DNA of 46,287 nucleotides from Lojkania enalia (GCA_010094045.1 ML986756.1:12970-59256); one strand, 5' to 3'. Counted from the stretch's first letter, positions 11,462 to 23,902 are shown. Notes: generated by a model not told the origin, from the sequence alone. Translations and numbers: made by a program.

Positions 11462-14400
11462 ATGGATCCCGACGCTTTCGACCCGCAGCGCTTTGCCGAG
11501 CCAAATGACGATGATGCAATCGCAAAGGTGCTTTCGGGGGCCGCTGGCGGAATGAACGATTATTTAGCTGAGGTGAATATGAGGGATCTTGATGCCGGCG
11601 ACAAGGCAGATGATGCTGTTGACTACGGAGACATTTCAGACGATGACGACTTGCCCGAGGAAGAGGACATCGGCGATGGTGCGGATTTGCAGCAACTCAG
11701 TGGAAGTACTTTGCGGGATTTTGCCGAAGAGGATCATGAAAATGACGATTTTGATGATCTATTCGGAGGTTCTAGTCCTGTCCAGGAACGCGCGCTCCAT
11801 GGCGATTTCCCCATCAGCTCTATTGAGACACACATGCAAGCAACCGGAGGCGTAGCAGATTCTAGTACCTCCCTCGATATGGTAGCAAAAGCGCAACCAA
11901 GCTTCCGTATTGTGAAGTACGACGTTTCGCAAGACGATGAAGAGACCGATCCAGAGGTGCTTGAGCAGCTTGCTCTATTTGAACAGGCCCGGCGTGGTTT
12001 GGAGGACCGTCTTCCCCCTCCACCACAGTCCTCTAAAGAGTACTTCGATCGCATTTGGCCTAACTTTGAGCCAGGCAGACCCCCACGTTTCTTGAGCTTA
12101 ATCCCCCGCAAACGCGCCTTCTTCGTTCCCCGCACACCGGTAAAACCCCCCAAGCCGATACAACTCAACAAGGTCAGCCTTGATCTAGCAGCTGATCAGG
12201 AAAAGGCTTTTCGATTACCATCAGCTAGTACAACCACTAAGATAGATCGCCAGCTACAAGAAGAGCAGAGAGGTATTGTCTACATTACCGACGGTATCGA
12301 GGAGGAACATGAAAGTAGCGATGAGATGGAGTTGGACAACCTCGACAAGATGGATGATAAGGAGATGTTGGGCAATGTTTCTTTGAATGACCTAAAGGTT
12401 GCTTGCGAGGATTGGGAAACATTTACCATGGATACCGTTTCAGAGGAAGAAACCCTCTGGACACCGCCAGACATGGACATAGATAATAACGATTGGGTAT
12501 GTGATATTGCAAAACGCCCAATCAAGAAGCGAAAAGGTGGAAATCGAGACCATCCGATTCAATTCTCTGTCTACGATCAAATAAACCTTCCGTCCTGGGA
12601 TGACCCTGAGCTTACTACCACCCGGCTTTCCAAGAAGATTATCCTAGATATGAATGACCCGTATCTCTTACTTGATATTCAACAATCGAACGCAGAACAA
12701 AAGAAACCTCGTATGATAGGTCTCGAGTTTAAGCGTGACAACCGCGGTAGCCTGGCGAACCCAATATTTAAACGATACAATATCTCTAACGATGAAGCAT
12801 ACGATGCGCTCAAAGAGAATAATCAGCAAAAGGTCCGAAGCACCCTTGGACACATGAATGTCGAGCACAGTTTGCCTGCTCTCAAACTGCAGTACCCATT
12901 CTATAAGGTCAACCTTTCTGATAGGGAGCTACGATCATTCCATCGCCCTACAATTGTCTTCAAGCCCGGAGAACGCATTTATGTTTTGGAGAACAAGTCG
13001 GTCAAGAGGAAGCACAAGAAGAATCTTAAACCTTCGGATGCTTTCGCTGCTGCTGAGGATCTGAGTGTGGGTGACAATTCAGATCTTCTCCTTGCAGAGT
13101 ATTCGGAAGAGTACCCTACGACTCTTTCTAACTTCGGTATGGGCAACAAAATCCTCAATTATTACAGGCGGAAAGATAACGACGATGCCTCACGGCCAAA
13201 ACGCGACCTTGGTGAAACACATGTGCTCCTACCCCAAGACAAGAGCCCCTTCTCTCTCTTTGGAACTGTGGATCCTGGTGAATCCGTACCTACGCTACAC
13301 AATGCCATGTATCGTGCACCGGTCTTCCAGCATAGCCCTAAGCCGACTGATTTCTTGGTTAGTCGAAGCCAGACTGGTGTTCATGGCTCTAAGTACTACA
13401 TGCGGAATCTTCAGAATTTAGTGGTTGTAGGCCAAGAATTTCCTTCGACGGAGGTACCGGGCACGCATGCACGGAAGGTGACGGAAGCCTCCAAAAAACG
13501 CCTGAAAATGTTGTCATTCCGCCTATATAGGAGAGGACAACAGAGGGGCACGAGACAACCGTGGGTTAGCAACGAAATGATCAAGCACCATCTTCCAGGC
13601 ACAGAAATCGCCCAAAATCGCTCTAGGATGAGAGAAATCATGAAGTATGATAAAGAGAAAGGCACATGGATGCCACAAGACGGCGAGGTTGTCCCTGATG
13701 AACCGACTCTTAGGACGTGGATTAAGCCTGAGGATGTCTGTTTGATTGACTCCATGCATGCCGGTGATAAGCACTTGCAAGACTCCGGTTTCAAGGAGGA
13801 CCAGATCAACAAGGACGAAGATAATGATGATGGGGAGAACCTTGAGTTGAAGCTGGCCCCATGGCATACAACAAAGAACTTCCTTAACGCTTGCGCTGGC
13901 AAGGCGATGCTAGAGCTTCATGGTGTAGGTGATCCGACCGGCCGCGGAGAAGCCTTTAGCTTCATCAAAGTCTCTATGAAAGGTGGTTTCAAAGACGTGG
14001 GCGAGAGTGTAGGTGACAAGCTTGACGCTAAGAAGATTAAAGAACTTGGCGGGCATAGCTACAACGTTGCGCGACAGCAGAGGATGTACGAGGACGCCAT
14101 TCAGCGCATCTGGAATAAGCAAAAAGAGAGTCTTAGCTCGACCATGGAACACTCAGATGTGGAAATGGATGCCGACCATGTCGATATGCGCCAGAATAGC
14201 GGACGGGGAAGAACTCCACGGTCCGAGTTTAGCACGCCGGCATTAGCGCGTGATGATGATACTATGAGCCAGTTCAGTCGTACTAGTGGTAACGACACGT
14301 CGGGCAAAGTCCTCAGGATCAAGCGATGGGTCAAGAATAAGTACGATGAGTACGAGCAGCAAATTATAACCATTACGGACCCGGAGGTTATTAGGCTGTA

Positions 14401-15046
14401 CAACAAGCGGAAGAAGCAAGAGCGTCTTATGAACATGAAAATTGATGAAATCAAGCCGACTGGTAATGCCGAGTTTGATGCTCAGCAGCAGCAGAAGTGC
14501 GTTCTGTTTCCCTAGCCGTGTATGAAAATTAAAGCTAAAAAAATTTCTAGGTTGCGCGCTGAGTTGGCCCGTCTCACCCGGAACGTCGAGCGGCGCGAGG
14601 GTCGAGAGAAGGCCAAAGGGATCCACGCATCGATTCCTGGGACCCCAGCGGCGAATGGCAAGGGGACTGGGGCGACGCCACGAAAATGCGCAAACTGTGG
14701 TGAAGTGGGACATATCAAGACAAACAAAAAGTGCGGCAAGCTCTCTGTTTCTTTTACAATCTAGTTTCTCCAGTTCTATATCCTCTTGCAATCTCGCCCT
14801 ATCTCTATACTTCTAGTATCCAAATAATCAGCACATTTCGATATATTCTAGAGACGGAAACATTCCCGTCATCTTTTTCTTGTGTGGATTGAAGCGGACT
14901 AACAGCTTTCCAATAGACTTTGCCCCCTGCTCAACGGCCAAAAGAAGCAGAGCGATACGTTCAAGGATGCTGGCGCCGCTAGCCCGGTCACAGTTGCTGC
15001 GACACCCATCTCTGCTACTTCGCACACCGCTGGGTCGCCTCCTTAA
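11462..15046 (+). CDS. taf1: TFIID subunit 1 (Taf1), fungal form
   Basis: Three exons (11462-14496, 14551-14730, 14917-15046) give 1114 residues. The N terminus is acidic (DDDAIAKVLSGAAGG, then DYGDISDDDD), as in the TBP-binding TAND region. The central part (about residues 400-850) carries the Taf1 core domain (DUF3591), with NPIFKRYNISNDEAY, FHRPTIVFKPGE, SPFSLFG and GSKYYMRNLQNLVVVGQEFP. A zinc knuckle CANCGEVGHIKTNKK-LC spans the second intron. The C-terminal tail ends SHTAGSPP. Taf1 is the scaffold of TFIID that contacts TBP, Taf7 and core promoters. No bromodomain follows, as in yeast, where Bdf1 supplies it. Intron 1 (54 bp, GTGCGT...CTAG) restores QQQQKLRAELARLTRN. Intron 2 (186 bp, GTGCGG...ATAG, with CTAAC upstream of the acceptor) restores KTNKKLCPLLNG. 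Both junctions are supported by the family pattern. Confidence 0.95.
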
Positions 15047-16176
15047 TTTTGAAAACGTTTATGTTGGCTTGTGGCTACAATATATGGGAAATGAGTCTGG
15101 GAGCATGCATTCAGTACGTCTTTTAGGGTTAATGAACATAGCATGGCGTTAGTGGACCAAATCGGATCAGTCTGTGCGCGACATTACATTTCTTCCAAAC
15201 CAAAGTATTGCTCTAAATCGCGGGAATAAATAGTGTGTGAGTTGGTACGGGAATCGGTATCGTTACTAGATATGGGCAAATTTCACATCGAGAAAAGAGA
15301 ACAGCAAGCGGCATGGTCAGCTACGAGTAGCGTAGGGGCTGCTTTAATGATTAACTGGCAATTTTATTACACTTATGATGGCTCCTCGTTCTTGGTAATG
15401 TATCCCGTGGTATTTACCTGATGTAGTCTGAAAAGAAGGCGAGATGACCAACCTCTCGAGCTCGCTCCAAAACCAGAATAAATCCAGTCTGTTAGAATCC
15501 TTATCACGAGATCTATTCCCTATTTACTCATGGACTCCATACACAGGTCATGGTTTGCGCAGAGGCCGTGTTTCGGGAATATATAAGTTGTGCCTCCCTT
15601 AGAAACTGCTCTCTAACTCAATCAACGCAAGTTTTATTCAGTAATAAAGTCAACCATTAGTTGCGGCGAAACTAAGGGGGATTTTCTTGTATGTCGGCTA
15701 ATACACGTGCCGTTCCTAGTGTTCAGTTGATAAGTCCTTAATAGAGAATGGGTTTGGAATCCGACTAGTTAGTGGAAGATCGCATTTCGTAATTGGTATC
15801 TGTATGCTTCCCAGAGCGGTTTTTAGCGATTAGTTAATCGATTGACGGATGGGATCATCGATTTCGTTGAATCGTCGACCGTTCTTGAACTGCTGCTAAA
15901 GAATATATCGTCTCAAATGTTTGCTTGATTATTGACAGAGGGACAACGTTTGAATATTATCAGCAAACAAGGCATTCGAGTCATTTGTTCTACTGCATTT
16001 CCGGACACGAGATATTATCCACGTTGAATCAAAGATAACTAATCCTTATGACGATAATGGTTAGATTAGAAGTATCATTCCATTGTCACCTATACCCAGT
16101 AACACTAGCGTTTCGCTACATTCCCTTCTCTCCACGGCCCACCACTTCACTCCACTCCATAACCCTCAGCAAGCCT
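15047..16176. other. Convergent intergenic region, taf1 and rps20 3' ends
   Basis: This 1.1-kb stretch lies between two convergent genes. It holds their 3' ends and about 0.9 kb of unique sequence in which I see no conserved ORF, RNA gene or repeat. The small ORFs at 15233-15421 and 16048-16440 have no family pattern, and the second is antisense to rps20. Confidence 0.5.
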
Positions 16177-16640
16177 CTACGCGGCAATAGTGACCTCGAC
16201 CTCGACGCCGGCCTCGATGTTAATGATGATCTGTTTGACGATCTCGGTCGGGGCGTTCAAGTCGATGAGACGCTTGTGGATGCGCATCTCGTATGTGTCC
16301 CACGTCTTAGAACCCTCACCACAAGGAGTCTTCCGGGTGGTTACCTTAAGGTGCTTGGTGGGGAGGCGAACGGGGCCCTGATAGATGGTAAAGTCAGCTT
16401 GGCGTTGCTCTCTGAGGCAATATTGAGGATTTTACTTTGACGCGGAGATCTTTGGTCTTGGCGCGGTCGATGAGCTCCTGGCAGACCTCTATTTATACAG
16501 GTTAGAACAGAGGGAGAAGTGGCAGGTATCTTGTAAGACATACTCTCAAGAGACTTAACATTGCGGCTGGTCAGGGTGATTCGGATCTTGTGGACCTTGG
16601 GGCCCTCGCCAAAATCCTTCTCAGGCTTGTTGTAGGACAT
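16177..16640 (-). CDS. rps20: Small-subunit ribosomal protein uS10 (Rps20)
   Basis: Three exons on the minus strand (16640-16544, 16488-16436, 16377-16177) give 116 residues: [20 protein letters not shown], then [56 protein letters not shown], and a C terminus [20 protein letters not shown] followed by EVEVTIAA. This is a full-length eukaryotic uS10, which sits in the 40S head near the mRNA entry side. The introns are 55 bp (16489-16543, GTATGT) and 58 bp (16378-16435, GTAAAA). Many ribosomal protein genes of filamentous ascomycetes have early introns like these. Lysines at residues 5 and 8 lie in the flexible N-terminal tail, equivalent to the lysines ubiquitinated by Hel2/ZNF598 on collided ribosomes. 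It is divergent from the CUE-domain gene, with 253 bp between the two start codons. Confidence 0.97.
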
Positions 16641-16893
16641 GTTTACTGAAGCGGATTCCAGCCACGACCCGGATCTGCGATGATCGCTGTAATGTGATGA
16701 CTGGTGCGGTGTTTGCTGCGATCGATGACGAGAATTTGTCGTCGTAGAAGTTGCCGTCAAGCCGCTTCGATATTTCAGTCGTTTGTGTGGGTTGGCGGGA
16801 AATCTTGGCGCGCTAGTTTGCTTCGGGTGCGCCCAACCATTACCATTTCCTCGGCTGCTGGCGGTACATGACTGCTCCATCGAAAACGACTCC
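16641..16893. promoter_or_regulatory. Shared bidirectional promoter of rps20 and the ASCC2/Cue3-like gene
   Basis: Only 253 bp separate the two divergent ATGs, so both promoters must share or overlap this interval. It is moderately GC-rich, with no clear TATA box that I can assign. It includes GATCGATGACGAGAA and TCGCGCC-like stretches whose role I cannot determine. Confidence 0.6.
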
Positions 16894-18916
16894 ATGGACT
16901 TGCCTACGTTTGCGCCGTTTCCTCAAGCCGACCTCCGCCAGAGCATCCCTCCAGCACAATGGGAGTTATATTTAGAATCTTGGGCCTTCCTCTCAGAGCT
17001 GTATCTTCGCCTCAATGATCAGGACTTCTCCTCCAACCTCTCAGATGAGGGTTCTTTGGCCGCCTTCCTGGTTTCTTTTTTCCAAAGCTTGGCTGAGGAT
17101 GAAGGGGTCATTCTAGGCGTGGCGTCCCTGCGGAAGAAGTGCTTTCTGCTGGTGCATAGAATCTTCTCCGGAAAGCAAATACCCCTAAGACTTCTACATT
17201 GGTCCGTTCTCGCGGATATTTGTCACGCCTACTCCAAGAGCAATCACCTGCGGGCGTTGCTTCAGAGCCTTTGTAAACAAAAGTCTGCGATCCTCGAAAA
17301 GGACTTGCAAGTTATGAAGGCTTCGCTGATCAAGATACTGGATTCAAAGAGGCCCGAAGACGCTGAGAAACCCTTAGCGAAATTTATGCCTTTGTCGAAA
17401 ATTTCTTCATTCATTGGGGGTTTCATGCTCACAGGGTCAGATTTTCTGGACTCTCTGAGTTCGGCCTACCCTAGAGTATCGCTAGAGTTTCAGAAGAAAC
17501 TGGTTACTATTGCGTACGTTGGGCTTATGGCACTATTGGACGGGCCAAGGCCTAATTACTCCGTACTATCCGATCATCTTTACAGCCTGAAAACATGCGC
17601 AGAACGCAAGCAAGAGTCAAACTCAAAAGCAATATTACTTCTCACAGATCTTGTCACCAATACCCCCTTGTTGAATAAGATAAGGGACAGCGCCACAGGC
17701 CCAGAAGGGGCGAGGGTAAGGAATACTGCTGGATCTCTTAATGTGTTCGTCCAGTCTCCAATAGCGCGCCCTAAGAAGCTTGTATGTCGGAAAATTGATA
17801 AGGGAAAAGGGAAGGTGCAAGACAAATCGATGGGGGAGATTCATATTCATCGCATGAGTTTGATTCGTCAAATACAGGATCTGTTTCCTGAACTTGGGTG
17901 TGGTTTCATCATCAAAATGTTGGATGAATATGGTGATGACGTTGAAGAAGTTACAACACATCTTCTTGAGGTCTCTTTACCCCCACATCTTGCCAATGCC
18001 GACCGTGCAGAGCAACTGTAAGTTAGTTGTAGACACCATACTCCAACCCTCTTTGGTCCCGTTGGTTAAGCGAAGATACATCGAGGGCATTGCTAAATCG
18101 CGCAGACATATTACCACATCGATATCATGCCCTCATCTCTCTCCTCACTCCACACCTCCGCCTAAACGCCGGAATGTTTTCGACAGCGATGAGTTCGACA
18201 ATCTCGCCGTTGACATGTCTCGTCTTCATATTGGCCGCAAGAACGAACGACTCACAGCCGACAAGCTCCTTGAGAGCCGCACAAATGCTCCAAACAAGTC
18301 TGCGATCCTTTCTGCTCTCGCTGCATTTGACGCGGATGATGATGAGCGAGACGATACGTACGACGTCGAAGATGTAGGTGGTATACTCGACTCAGCCGTG
18401 CCACCCACGGACGAACTGGATGCGCACGAGGAGGACTTGTTCCGCACCTATTCGACCAACCCCTCATCTTTTGGACGAGACGCCAACATCCGCCGGAGCA
18501 AAGAACGAGCTGCGTTGAAGACAGTAACGGGTATGACCGACGAAGCTATCGAAGGCTGGGCCGTTATGCTCCAGCGAGACCCGAGACGACTACGGCGATT
18601 GGAGGTAAGGTATTCTATATTCTCAGGTCAAAAGACAACGCTAGCATCAACATCTTACAGAAGAAGTCCAGTGGATTCTGGTACTGAGGGCGATGAAGCA
18701 AGCGAAGGCGGCCAACGTAGCGGAAGAGACGGTTTCTCCGGCAGACAAGGACGTGGCAGGGGACGCGGCTGGGGAAGACGAGGTGGTGGGCCGTCTGATG
18801 ACAAGTCGAAGCAGGCATTACGACAGCAAAAGGAGGCAAACAAGGGTTCACGAGCAAACCATAATCGCCGGGATCAGCGAGTGAAAAAAATTGCAGGGGT
18901 GGGTTTTGCTGGATAG
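16894..18916 (+). CDS. CUE-domain protein, ASCC2/Cue3 homologue (ribosome quality control trigger complex)
   Basis: Two exons, 16894-18017 and 18106-18916, with an 88-bp intron (GTAAGT...GCAG), give 644 residues. It starts MDLPTFAPFPQADLRQSIPP, followed by an alpha-helical N-terminal region as in ASCC2. The CUE domain lies around residues 320-360 (IRQIQDLFPELGCGFIIKML, then DEYGDDVEEVTTHLLE), and includes the FP and terminal LL that bind ubiquitin. After the intron comes the conserved segment RRNVFDSDEFDNLAVDMSRL with HIGRKN. The basic C terminus is RG-rich (RQGRGRGRGWGRRGGG) and ends in GSRANHNRRDQRVKKIAGVG, a tail typical of fungal members. Yeast Cue3 and human ASCC2 belong to the RQT/ASCC complex that splits collided ribosomes carrying ubiquitinated uS10. 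An in-frame upstream extension exists only from a TTG, so the first ATG was used. The fungal subfamily name is inferred. Confidence 0.88.
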
Positions 18917-21466
18917 TAGACCCTTAAATGTAAGAGTCTTAACGTTCAAGGCTAGGGTTTCGGTACAAGGACACTAATTCTACCGTACTACGAGACACCG
19001 CTATCTTTAGCTTGTCCTAGATTACTCAGATATATTAGTTCTCATATGAATGCTTGGTTGTGCGTGGTTAGCCGAGATAGGATGCTCGATTGGCTGCTTT
19101 TTGAGTGGACGTAATACTTTGTTGTATACATTGAACCTATCAACTCTGCAGATTCATTTTAAGGGGCGGATTTGCATGGAGAAGATTCAGGGGCTTCACT
19201 TAATATGTTCGAGGCTCGGGCATACCGATTGGAGCACCATCTTACATATTAGACTTCTTATGGTACGGCTACTTGGACGGCATCTGGGAAAGGATCTATT
19301 TTTGAGCTGAACCTAAATTGAAGCTTATAGCAGCAAATATTGCACAACACCGACAATATCTATTATTGTATCGTTGATGGTGTGCTCATTAACAGCCATG
19401 CATAGTTAGCAAGCCTCGTGCACCGCTAGCCATCATCCCGGACCGCTAGTTCATTCACACGAACAATATTCAATATCATATATGTAAAGCAAACAAGATA
19501 ATATTTCTTAGCCCAACGCTCCTCATCGACATCCATCCTCCGATCCAAAGCTCTCTACTCTACCTAACCATTCCCAGTGAAATACATACTCTCCGCTATC
19601 TGTTGCGAACGACCTCATCCTTCGCGGCATCCACACTGCTCAATCTAATGCACTCATACCTTTCCCTAAAATCTAATCCGACACCTGCCAATATAACTCT
19701 ACAACGTACATACGGTACCTAGCTGATGAGTCCAATCTATCCATATATCAGCTATGACCACTCCGTACGTGCACATCGCATCATATCACGGCGCTTCTCG
19801 AAGTCTCCCCAAAACAGCAATGTTTAGCGAAAGGATGCGAGATGGTGCATGATTGGTGGGCACTTTAGCACCCTCCAAGATAGCATAGGGCTCGTTTCGT
19901 TTCGTTTCGCTTACCCTTGTCATCGCATGGTGAGGGGACAGGGGTAAGCGAAGGAGCCTTTAGGTTGAACGGATTAAGAGGGTTTGGATGAAAGCCCTTC
20001 CGCTGTTGGCTTAGTGTAGTGTTACTTCGTAGTGATGGATGGGGCAGGTGCCAGTGCTGGCATCGGTGTGGGCGCGGGTGCGTGGAATGGAGTGGATAAC
20101 GGGCGAGATTTGGTGTACATTAAAGGACGTTCGGTCTGGCAAGATCGGGTAGACTGATTGACGCTGACAAGACGATCAGGAACGAATGTGGCTTCTGGAA
20201 CGTCCTCCCCGCATATACATACACTAGCTACTAAACAGAAGTCATGGCCATGCAATATCTATGTGCACTGCTATTACACGCTCCCAAACTCTCAGGTCCA
20301 CGACGTGGCGGTCCGAAACCACCCACCAGTTCGTAGGATCAGGATCACGATGACATGGATAAGCAAATACTTCGGTACACATGCCGAGCTCCTAGGCGCT
20401 TAATCGTGATTGTTCAGTGCGGCTATATTTATCGTTTGGAGCACATCACAGAGGGGAGTGGCTCTGATCCTTCAGAGAGGCAAGCGCCTGTAGAGTAATC
20501 TATGTGAAAGGAGAGTTGCATACTCCGGAAGGGCATAAATGACAGCTGGAATAAACAGGAGTATGCGTCGAATAGAACCATGCAAATTCAGAGCCATGTG
20601 ATGTGGCATCTGACATGTGACATATGTAGCAAAGAAAAAATCCATCCTATGCAAGAGGAGAAATCAATGATGCGCAATATAGACTCATACAACTATATTA
20701 TCCAAAAGCGCATCCTCAATGCCTCACAGCATCAGACATCCAGAAACAAAACATGTCGATTCCCAGCTCAACCTAGTCCAGTAATGAATCATGTGTGCAC
20801 TGTACTCGCTCCCGTACCCCGTACCCCGTATCCGGTTTTCCCTAATATGCTCATACGTTTTCCTCGCCTAGAATTACCGAAATTGACCAGTCCCTTCATG
20901 CAAGCAATTCAAAAAAGAGAAGGCTAAAATAGCTTCTAGAAAATATCCGAGCATTGAACGCGGGAATGATATGAACGGCGTTCTGCAAATAACTCTATTT
21001 ATGGAGAAGGGGAGAAGGGAATATAGAAAAGCAGAGAACGTCGATGAAATCAAAACGGAATTGGGGAAGATAAAGGGTAGAGGAGACAGTGATTCGACAA
21101 TTCGAGGTGTCGCACAGATGAGGAAGCAGCCGCGTGTGCCACATAACCTAGTCGACAGACGAGGACTTGGCGGGAGACGGCGGTGACGCTAGATTTTCTA
21201 ACATTCATGCGCTTGCCGATTAGGTTGAGATGAGGTGAGCTCATGTAACAAGACAGCTGTAGGAACATCGTTCGTACTAGGTATCCATATAGCCAAGAGA
21301 CTGACAGCAGAGCCAGATGTGATATCCAATCCACTAGAGCTTTCATATGTACTGTACTATTGCGCACACCGGATACGTAGTCTGGCAAGCTCGTCAATAC
21401 TTTCTCGATTCAGATGAGGTACAGTTCAGAGTCGTACAAGTACATGTGAAGACGGTGGTAAGGGCC
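18917..21466. other. 2.5-kb gene-poor unique region
   Basis: The composition is normal, but I see no ORF above about 115 codons with a recognisable family. It contains minor tandem runs: TTTCG x3 at 19893-19910 and CCCCGTA x3 at about 20811-20832. The 77-codon minus ORF at 20022-20255 has a Pro/Ala-rich end (PAPTPMPALAPAP) and no other support. The region could hold a long untranslated region, a noncoding RNA or a decayed gene. The sequence does not decide. Confidence 0.4.
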
Positions 21467-22575
21467 TCACATCTGAGCGAGGTCATTCAATGCATTCGTC
21501 AAGGAGCGTCGCGCGTTTAGTTCGTCAACCTCGAGTTGAGGACGGTAATGATAGGCTACGATCTGTAACACAGCTCTGTAGGTCGCGTACCTTTGTCGAA
21601 CTATTAGTCTCACAAAGCTGAAGACTAGCGATGTCAACATGTTCAGGCAGCTTACATCAACATCCTAACTTTTGCGCCTTCGGTGCGAACTGGACGCTCG
21701 CCGTACCCTTCGAAGAAAGCGTCGCTGCCCCCTTCAATACCTCCGCTCATGAGTGGATCGCCCCAAACAACGTTTGAGAAGCCTACGAGGCCGGTGATCT
21801 GTCTCGTCTGTTCGTCTAGGATTACGTTGTTTGGGTTGCAGGCATAGATTGCAACAAGACGAGGCTCCGTGACCTCATCCAGGCGGTGACTGTGTCGCCC
21901 AATATAGCAGCGAATGTTGTCATAGGGAACAGTGACCAGCATATCTTCTGCGTCGCGCAGGGCGGCCTCAAGAAGGGCGAGAAAAGCTTCTCGCCATGAT
22001 GAGGAGCCCCTTTTGGAGAACACTCTATGGGTAGATCCATATTGAGTTGCTGAAAGCACTGTGAGGCTACGAACATAGCCGCCGAGGGTGCGATCGATGG
22101 TATTTCTTTCACTTGCCGAGAGAATCGATGAGAATTCGGACAGCCGTCGACCGGGAACTTGGGTCATGAGGATAAATGGCATGCCTAGGTCACCTCCGTG
22201 GCTGTCGTATTTGATGAGACGCGGTACCGGCAACGGGGTGTATTCTCGGAGCGTTTCCAGTGCTTTGCGTTCTGTCTCAAGGCCATGTTTTTCGTGCCGC
22301 AACAGCCTCGTGTTGAATGGTGGTGAGCATTTCACGACCAGGGAGCTTCCATCACCAAGCTTTGAAAGATAGACCTGATAGAGCCGCCCTTGAAGGCGTT
22401 CAACCTGCTGGATCGTGATCTCGGAGGACCGAAACACATCCCTCATGACTTTCTGAATGCTCGAAAAGTCCGGCGAGGCACCTATTTGTGATGAAACCGA
22501 GGACGAAGATGATGACGAAGAGACTGCAAATGAGGGACGTGTGGTGGATCTACCGCCGTGCCTACCGTGGCTCAT
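21467..22575 (-). CDS. APH/choline-kinase-fold phosphotransferase-like protein, probable pseudokinase
   Basis: Two exons on the minus strand (22575-21656 and 21575-21467) with an 80-bp intron (GTAAGC...ACAG) give 342 residues. The APH fold is visible: a VVK lysine with a downstream ERKALETLREYTPLPVPRLI helix region, MPFILMTQVPGRRL, and near the end ITGLVGFSNVVWGDPLMSGG. That last segment matches the ITGVIDFERALWGDPL pattern of fungal phosphotransferase-family proteins. Two key acids are missing. The catalytic-loop Asp (HGDxxxxN or WDLxxGN pattern) is Ala in IYACNPNNVIL, and the metal-binding Asp of the IDFE motif is Gly (VGFS). The exon 2 frame gives AVLQIVAYHYRPQLEVDELN and ends LAQM. The chosen ATG (MSHGRHGGRS) has a good context (ACCATGAG). 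An in-frame ATG at 22713 would add 46 residues. The N terminus has a long Ser run. Confidence 0.7.
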
Positions 22576-23902
22576 GGTAACGACTGGGTAGACAGCAACG
22601 TCTAGCGGGGGCAGGTGCATTATGAAGGCTATAGGAACCGAGAAATAGATAAAGTAGCGGTAGCAGAGATTAGAAAACCCAGTTAGTCGATGCTTGGAGC
22701 TGTCGGCATGCATGGCGTGGTTGGGGGTCGGGCCATAGCCGAATTTGAATGTTTACAGGGTCGCAGACAAGAACATGGAAGCTCAGCCGGACTCCATAAA
22801 GTTCACGGGTTTGGAGCTGGGGTCGCTCACTCATTGTCAGAGGCTTCTAGCAAACGAAGAGCAGATGGGGAGGTCCCGAGCAAGACCGAGTATGATGAAA
22901 TCTCACGAGATGGCAGCAGCATGGTTGCCTCCTCGGACAGTTGTGAAGATCGACAGGGTCGCCAACGCCGTAATGCGTTCGTGGACGCTACGAGGGGCAT
23001 TATACATGCAAATAAGCTCCGCCACGCCATATACAACAGACCGCCCCCACCTAGAGAGGTTGCTGGCTGGAAAAGCAGTTCGGACCACCCATCCATGGGA
23101 ATCGAGAGAAGCGCCGTAGTCTCAGCGAATAGAGCGTCGAAACGACTGTAGCGCGGAAGAAGTCGCGTCAGAGGAGTTGGCATCAGAGGAGGCGTCAACA
23201 CTCGTCTACGGTAGCCACTTACGGACAAATATAACGAGGGTATTGTCGGCAACAGGGCGCGCCGATTGGCTACTCGCGTTCTGGAACGACAGGCTAAGAG
23301 AGGCGATCGAGATGACCGCGATGGCGTATATTCGTGGATGGCACATAGCGATGACACCTGAGCGACAGCCATCAGGCACTCGAATTCGGCCAAGTCCAAA
23401 GGGTGAGAGTGCAGTGATCGGCGCAGGGAACCGGGAGCCAGGATAGGCGGCATCAAAAGGAATAGGGCCTGGACCGAAACCTTAAACCCGCCGGCACGTC
23501 ACCATACATAAATACATACAGTAAATACATTGATAGATAGCAAAGTACATACCTACCGTACACGGTTCGGCGCCTCTCTCGTCCGGGCGAATCCTACTCA
23601 TGTTCCTCACGGAAGCCCGCCAGTTCGGAGACGAACCGTCACGATCCGCTATACCATGTCAAGCCGCCCCTCCAGATCCTGTCTATATGTCCAACCGACA
23701 GTATACTATCGTACAGTCGCGAATTTCCAGTCATGTTCAACCACACGCGCATGCTGCAATATTCGTACCCGGGCTACCCGCTCATTTAGGGGGAATAGTC
23801 CCAGAATCGGGTCCGACTGGTGGACAGTCCTGCTCTGAAGCAACAACCAATCTAACCATGGTCGACCATCGGTGATGGTGCAAGCTGAAGAGGCAACAGT
23901 TA
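22576..23902. other. Intergenic region between the APH-like and tan1 genes
   Basis: It contains the promoter of the APH-like gene and the 3' end of tan1. A 208-codon minus-strand frame (from ATG 23453 to 22827) and overlapping plus-strand frames are open here, but none shows a motif, a signal peptide or a splice pattern I recognise. I treat the region as noncoding with low certainty. Confidence 0.4.

Noticed and set aside
16783..16893. N-terminal extension of the CUE-domain protein from 16783
   Set aside because: It opens with TTG, not ATG, and lies in the shared promoter. The conserved protein starts at the ATG at 16894.
20022..20255. 77-codon minus ORF with a Pro/Ala-rich end
   Set aside because: It is short and low-complexity, with no conserved domain, and the opposite strand is equally open.
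22827..23453. 208-codon minus-strand ORF upstream of the APH-like gene
   Set aside because: It has no motif, no signal peptide and no family pattern, and competing open frames overlap it on both strands. It is likely chance openness in GC-balanced DNA, though not excluded.
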